NCBI GenBank assembly: GCA_037833965.1
Contig: AP031355.1
Location: 28,421,501 to 28,485,500, forward strand
From: Marchantia polymorpha subsp. ruderalis
Taxonomy: Eukaryota; Streptophyta; Marchantiopsida; Marchantiales; Marchantiaceae
Reading direction: 5' to 3'
Length of the DNA stretch: 64,000 bases
The notes below the pieces were generated by a model. The model was not told the DNA's origin. It worked only from the letters and a program-made list of their open reading frames with translations, and ran no database searches. Each line of letters opens with the position of its first letter. The stretch's first letter is position 1. Below are positions 57,546 to 64,000 of the stretch, piece by piece. The translations under genes were made by a program, and so were the position numbers.

Positions 57546-60500
57546 GATAACACATCATTAAAACATTGTGCTAAAGTGAAGATATGTAATCACAATATCA
57601 ATTTTAAAATACTACTAACCTCATACTAGTCATTAACCTTGACTTTTAATGTATGTATCATAACTTAGTTTACTTGAAAATATATCAACAAGTTGTTCAG
57701 TTTCATAGTACAAAAAAAACATCTGCAATAAGGTTATAACATATATTATAAAATTCTAAAAAATCAACCGTATTTTCAGTATATTTAAAAATAATATTGC
57801 ATTTTAGTATGAATTGAAGATCTACTTGGATGTATTTTTGAAAAAATTAATGTCATCATTTCAATGACTATAGTTTATGAGTGTTTTAAAAATTGAACTC
57901 AAAAATAAATCAAAGTTTCATCAACACACAATTTTTTTTTCATACATGCACCTTATTAATTTTTTTACACGTATATAATAGTTATTGTTAAAATATTGCC
58001 TTAATCTAATTTATGAAAAAAATTATAAAAAAATTACACTATGACAAATGACATATTTATTTTTTATATGTAAGCTATGCATATAATTTATCTTGTAAAA
58101 AATGACTAAGTCATAATACAAAAAAATGCAAAGCTTTGATGATGATCATCAAATATAAGCAGTTAATTTTTATTCTAAAATAAAAATATATATGCAAACC
58201 AAATATTCATTCATTCTTCACGTTCAAAGTAATTATTCACATATGATGATTATCACAACACCGTATATGATCATACTAGAAACCATATATTTGCATGAGT
58301 ATAGTCTATTTGACGTAGTCAACTTATTAAGTCAACATTCAGCAATGAATATCAACATTTTTTTTTTCAAATCAACACATATCATGCTTGTCTCCAAAGT
58401 GCGCATAATTATTATTTTTCCATATTTGTTTCGTGTAAATATTTTCAAACTTGTAATTGTATACGATTTTTTTAAATTACTTGCACAAAATCTTTTCATA
58501 TTGATTTGTGCTATTGTATAAATTGAGTTATATCAAAAACACAATATTTTAACCATAGTAAATAATTCAAATTTTTTTTGGATTAATAAATTCACACATC
58601 AAACAAACTTCTTTTAAGAACTAAATTTCTTTTCACTTATTAAGTATTCAATGTGTATGTGTGTATATATATATAAATAATTTTTAAACCTTATCTTATG
58701 TGAAAACATCTTGCTACCTCTGAGTCATAATTCAAAAAATTACAAAAATTGGAGAATAGTAATCAATTAACATGATTGAGAAAAATTTTCAATATTAAAT
58801 TGTTTTTTTTCCATGTAGTCATTGTCAATTTGTAGCCAACTCAAAATATCCATACATTTTTTACAATCATAAGTATAATGATAGATTTCTTATCACATTA
58901 ATCATATTTTTTAGGGAAACATAGACAATACTTAAATTTCATAAAGATTTACTTTTTCTAACTTAAACATTAATTCATAATTATAGTACCTGAAATTGAA
59001 AAATTCAACAAGATTAATTTATTTCAAATATTGTGTTTTTAAATGTCTCATATTTACTTCCCATTCATCTTATTTTTATTGCAACTAATAAGGAAATGCG
59101 TTACTATGACAAAGTAAGAAAAAAAAAATTGGCGTTGATCAATTGTAGAAAATGACATATTCATTAGATGCCGTTTCTTTGTAATGTTTATCTTAAAGTT
59201 CAAAACACATCATGAAGATGCATATCAAACATTTAGGCAGCAGAATTTATACTTTTTACTATAAAATCAAATCAGTAATTAAAAAAATCATGCGTTTTTT
59301 ATTCATTTACAATATGTCTTAATAATCCAATTATTACAAAACATATAATTTCATTGTGTGGATTGCTAAAAAAATAATTTTATGCAATTCAAATTTTTGA
59401 AGTATAAAATCATTATTAATGATTTTATACTAAGTATATATTATACTTTACTTTACTTTACTAGCTTATACTATTTTATACTATAAGCTAAACAATATGA
59501 AAGAAAAAAGTAAGATTGGAGAGAAAAATCAAAATTCAAATTGGATGTCGCATTGAGAGCATTTTAAGATCATCATTAGGATCAACTCAAGACAATTTTT
59601 CCACAGTTCAAAGAAGTGAGCTGCATGATGCTTGTTTAATGATGTGTTAAAATATCTTGCGTTACAATGGATAATATTACAAAAAATTATATATTTTACA
59701 TCAATATCATTGCAAAATCTAATTTGATGCATCCAAATTACTTTTAAAATTTATATTTCACGGTTAATGACATGAATGATGTGAATTTTTTTTAATATTA
59801 GTTTTAATAATAGGAAAAAAAATATGAAATGAAAAAAAATCTAATCAATATCATAAAATCATGTAAGTGAAAATTTCATGTATGTTTATTCATCAATAAA
59901 TTCTTTTTATTTGTAGGTATATTTTCATTTTTTTAACTAGAAAAAATTGATATTTTTTATAAGATTAGTGATATGCACAACACATGTATTTTGTAGTTTC
60001 AGAAATCATTGTTAATCAAAAGTAGCTTTTTATTTTTATTTTTTTCAAAAAGAATTGAACTTGCTATATTATTTATACTTTATTCAAGTTTAAGAGTACT
60101 GTATGTATGTGATGTGGTAAAACAATGATTATTCAATGATCAATATGATATGAGAAAGATTTATGAAACTTATAATTGTACATTCATAATTTATGAATAT
60201 TAACTTTAATGTAATGTTCTTGTTGGCCTCATGCTCTCATAACAAATCTTGATAATATACAAATCAAAAATCATGTGTCTATATCTCTTTATGAATGTCA
60301 CATAATCAAAGCATTAAAAGATTTGGCTTTGGGCTATGGTTTTTATAAAGTTTTTTTTTGTTCAAAACTATATATTTGCAATCACCTCTTCTTGATTGAG
60401 TTAGTTATGAACACATATCAACTTTTTTCATGTTTTCAGTTAGATGAATTTCAATTTCAAAGACAGAAGTATATATTTTTCATATCATAAGTAAAGTATA

Positions 60501-60870
60501 GGGAAATCATTTGCAATGATTATGACGCTTACATTGATATTAGTGAACACATTTTCAGTTGACTTCTGAAATTCAAATTCGTAAACTTTCAAAATATGTC
60601 GTAATTGAATAATTATATATATTTTAACCTAATCTCATTCTTAGCATTTCTTACTACTTCAAAGAATTATGTATATTCTCTTTGATTTAGAAATGTTTTT
60701 TATATTGAATCAATTCATTTCATTTCATATTTGAAACTCCGAGTTTTTATAGTGAGGATTCTCTTACAATTCTTTCACTCTAATAAATACTTCTTCGTGC
60801 AAAGGGGGTGTTATTTATTATAAACAAATCATGACTCTAGGCAAATGAGCAAGTTACAATGACATTACTT
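57546..60870. other. Very AT-rich intergenic DNA
   Basis: No gene was recognised. It contains A/T homopolymer runs and small palindromes, including the pair at 59401-59490. Confidence 0.4.
59401..59490. repeat. Two adjacent AT-rich hairpins
   Basis: 59401-59431 is a perfect 14-bp stem (AGTATAAAATCATT and its complement) with a 3-nt loop ATT. 59462-59490 has 9-bp arms (TAGCTTATA and TATAAGCTA). Between them is a TACTT repeat. Confidence 0.8.
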
Positions 60871-63019
60871 TTACTCCATTGCCATTTAAACTCCTATTTG
60901 GTATGTACACCGAATTACAGCGTTATCACACCAGTCACCTCAAACCCCGGCTCTCGTATGGTCAGCTGCACAGCAATTACGAAAGAGGTTTGACGGGCAG
61001 AGTGAGTTACTCGGTTCGCTTGGAGAGGAAAGAGCCGTGGTCGCAGTGCAGAGGACGCCATGGTTGGCAGGAGGGGAGCCGCAGTAGACTATGAGTCGAA
61101 TGCTGGAGTACTTGAATTCATGGCAGCGATGCCTTCATCGTCTTCTCTCGAAGATTTTGTTCAGTAGCTGCTCCTCATTCAGCTCTTCGTTTATCTTTGC
61201 TCCGAGAGTGTTGAGCATACTTGGAATCTATTGTACTCATCAAGTTTTCAGGACTTTCAACTAACAGTTTGAGTGAAGTGGGACAAGGCAAAACCTGACG
61301 TCTCCGGTTTTAAAAGTGCTGAAGAATTCAAGTTTTCTTCATGCGATTCAGGCCCGCTATAGAGTTAATGTGTATCCTTTCCGGCCCGTCCCTTCAGCCC
61401 ATAAATTTTTCCGAAGATCGTAGCAATTAATTTATAAAAAAGTATAAAAAACTTCTAATTTGCATCCAGAACTCTAAATAGCTGTAAACTGAAGGCCATG
61501 AGATTCCAGATCTATGCTCTAAGGAATTTTGTGGCACAAAACCCTCGAGGACAGTGCACTCGAGTAACTGGCAGGAATTCTGGGCCTAGCGATGGTTAGC
61601 AAATATAAAATTTCTACCAACGTGACAAGACAATCCCAGTCTCAAGTCAGGGGAGCTGGCTGACAGTAAGAAAGCTCCTGGTGACAGTCAATTACATTGC
61701 AGTAACTTTACGTCGTCCAGTGATAGTCCAAGAAGTTGACAAATGTTGATGGAACTGCAATCCCACTTTCAGCTCCATTTGCAGTCTCTTACTCTTTCGA
61801 TATGACAGAGTTACCACGTGTTTACGAGTCAAAACCATGAACCATGCCATCTCATGATACAGACCAACGTGGTAAAATGCAAGCCCAATCTTCTTGAACC
61901 CCTTTCGGGAGCATGCCATTCCTGATATCCATAGAAACCATAACTACTGATTATCACAGTTGGATGAGACGACTTTTGCCTGGCTAATGTTGTGTACTTG
62001 TTCTTCGAGTGGTAATTGCCAGTAACCAAATGTACGCAACAACAACAGCCCCGTGCCTTGTAAAGAGTGTTGCTACAAAACTGAAGAAAACTATCATCAA
62101 AGTGAGCAAGCTAGATCGCCATGCTGCTCGTACATACATATGTGGATCAAACGTGGACTTAAAGACAGTAAAAGTATTTTTATTGAATCCAGCATTCCAC
62201 CGACACCGCTAGATGTTATTTGCGTCAGAAATAAATGAGACCAACCAATGGGTTGTACAATTGTATACCCAGTAGTCCAGGCACTTAGACTTCCTGTGCT
62301 CAACTCGTGAGGAATAACTTGAACGGTGGCAAATGTGACTCCATCCTCAGACAAGCATTGACACTGTTTGAAACGAACAGTGGCAATGCCTGTGGACCCA
62401 GACCATGCAGCTCGTGCTGAAAAAGCGGCCTAGAATACGCTATGACTTGAGAAGGACTCATTCTTCAGGTGAGCCTTCAACATTGAGGGCCTCCATCCCC
62501 ACCTACCATTTTCTCTAGCAAGCTAGTTGAACCAAGATTGCTGAAATGGAAAAACTGTAGACATAGAACCGGCTACTAGTGAGTCGGCAGACACAAAATC
62601 GAGTCGACTATACCAGTGTTCTCTAGGAGTCCTTAGCCCACCAGTTATACCTTATGCAAAGGGAAGTGTTCTAAACTATAACTGCCGTACTTCAGTGCTG
62701 CAACCACAGAGTCTGATCATAAGTGCTCAGTCTTAGTTCAAGCTAAAGGAATTGAACGAGATGATACCCATTAAAGTGAGTCGTTTTCGGTGTCAAATCA
62801 TGATCCTTAGCTACGAGGAACGTAGCGAACATTGTTGTATTCACAGATGGCCTGTACAAGATTTTAGAAGAAAAAATCAGTGCCAATTTGAATCTCAATG
62901 CAACTCGAAATTGATTTCTAGCCTTCAGACAATGATCGATACGTTGAACGATGTATCTTGTAGGGCTGAAAGCTAACGCCACCGATGGCGAGTTTATAAC
63001 GCGACGAGGACAAAGCATC
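60871..63019. other. Unassigned region downstream of SPT4
   Basis: Composition returns to balanced values. It may include the 3' untranslated region of the minus-strand SPT4 gene. No other gene could be supported; open frames of up to 91 codons occur on both strands without known motifs. Confidence 0.3.
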
Positions 63020-63076
63020 TCACGAGCAGAACACTTTACGCAGGTCCATGTCTATACTGAAATCCAGGTCGTGCAT
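63020..63076 (-). CDS. Candidate last exon of SPT4 (uncertain)
   Basis: An acceptor CACAG precedes 63076, and the phase fits the preceding exon (phase 0). It would add MHDLDFSIDMDLRKVFCS and a stop. This tail does not resemble the usual SPT4 C-terminus (a G-x-x-Y-x-x-RD-like end in animals, VQYV-type in plants), so the true last exon may lie elsewhere or the gene may use a different acceptor. Confidence 0.3.
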   Translation of the reverse strand: MHDLDFSIDMDLRKVFCS

Positions 63077-63140
63077 CTGTGAGGACTTGGAGGTGAGAGA
63101 AAAGCTAATCAACAATTTCACTCAGTAAGCTTTGACGTAC

Positions 63141-63932
63141 CGCCATTTCTTCCGGAAGCAAGCCAGTGACGGACAGAGCGTAACAGCCAGGAACAAACTT
63201 GCCTATAAGAAGAAACGAGAGATAAATCAGAATCTACATGACAGATTCTCAAATCCAGGCGTAGAGCTTTCGATTGATTCTGAATCGATTAATCAATCTT
63301 CTGCTTCATCCATTTTTAGGACCTTCACATAAGTCTATAAACGAAAAAGATTGAGAATCCTCATGTGCCAGAAGGTCCAGAAACTTCTCGCTGTACAAGA
63401 AGACGGAAAGTCAACCGTAACTCTTATCTCTCCAACTCATTAATAGTGGATAACCACACAAGATGCGAAAGATCAGAGGCGCTCTTACTTATTCTCTGCC
63501 AGCGTGCCGCCCAGCTGCTAGTAGGATCCATTGAAGCTATGACACTGCATATAAGCCGCAGGCACCCTTTTGATTAGAATATGTCAAGAGGTACTGATTC
63601 TGAGTTACCATTTATCTGAGATAAATGTATATCAAAGGAGACTTTCCAGAAGTTATCCGACATAAACGCAATAATTAGCTACTAAAATCGAAGAACATGT
63701 TCATAATTAGGTGACCTAGGAAGAAAAAGTTACTCCAACAGAGCCAGCTATGTATGTATAGTATGCTGGCTAGATTCGATCTGATATGTGCAGATTCCGG
63801 ACGCTGGATGAGAGACCAAACATGAGTACATTTAACAGAAAACTTACCCTGCAAAGTTGGGCGTAGTGCAATCAAGCACCCTATCATTGTCTTGATCCAT
63901 GTTAAAGAATGGACAATTCTCACATCCGACAT
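63141..63932 (-). CDS. Transcription elongation factor SPT4 (partial, 5' end outside the window)
   Basis: SPT4 is the small zinc-finger partner of SPT5 in the DSIF complex, which keeps RNA polymerase II (and Pol I) elongating in the nucleus. Three exons are clear: 63848-63932, 63489-63544 and 63141-63202, with GT/AG ends and continuous phases. Exon 1 here encodes VGCENCPFFNMDQDNDRV and DCTTPNFA; CENC is the second cysteine pair of the family's zinc finger. Exon 2 encodes VIASMDPTSSWAARWQRI, matching the highly conserved SVMDP-x-x-SWAARW-x-RI segment. Exon 3 encodes KFVPGCYALSVTGLLPEEM, matching FAPGCYTLAVS-x-x-LPEE. The first cysteine pair must be upstream, beyond base 64000. The extreme C-terminus is unresolved. 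Confidence 0.93.
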
Positions 63933-64000
63933 CTGTGAACTAAAGAGTCCAAGCCAACAACTACAGTGAGTCAAAACACTGAAGAATTCAGCTTTAGCAA

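Overview
The window looks like repeat-rich nuclear DNA of a land plant, probably a bryophyte and perhaps a liverwort. Evidence for a plant: two intron-bearing host genes of plant type (a serine incorporator and the transcription factor SPT4), a chromovirus whose primer binding site matches plant initiator tRNA-Met (TGGTATCAGAGC), and a Mutator-like element with a 9-bp target duplication. The liverwort guess rests on remembered resemblance of one large unknown ORF to liverwort proteins and is inference only.

Layout. 1-950: nothing recognised. About 950-6480: an old, broken Ty3/gypsy element with an unusual domain order: protease region, cytosine-C5 DNA methyltransferase, reverse transcriptase, RNase H, integrase, and a C-terminal PHD finger. 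6.5-9.3 kb: AT-rich, unassigned. 9353-10591: a non-autonomous Mutator-like transposon with long GC-rich inverted ends. 10.6-21.6 kb: mostly AT-rich non-coding DNA with a tandem repeat (17.1-17.5 kb) and several near-perfect hairpins with 3-5 nt loops. 21.6-33 kb: a large minus-strand ORF of unknown function, its GC-rich palindrome-filled flank, and a very young chromovirus (25045-31106) inserted into it. 33.5-38.4 kb: two old decayed copies of the same chromovirus family, head to head.

40.0-43.1 kb: a complete minus-strand serine incorporator (SERINC/TMS) gene in 12 coding exons, including a 25-bp micro-exon. 43-51.5 kb: moderately GC-rich DNA with a strongly GC-rich block at about 46.05-47.35 kb; no gene recognised. 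51.5-60.8 kb: AT-rich intergenic DNA with a 115-bp tandem duplication. 63.1-64 kb: the 3' exons of an SPT4 gene on the minus strand, whose 5' end lies beyond the window.

The host genes are housekeeping genes and show no sign of acting together. The most unusual content is the retroelement that carries both a DNA methyltransferase and a PHD finger, that is, a candidate writer of DNA methylation and a candidate chromatin reader in one element. Splice sites were placed by eye from GT/AG and reading-phase agreement. Domain calls come from motif recognition, without database searches.
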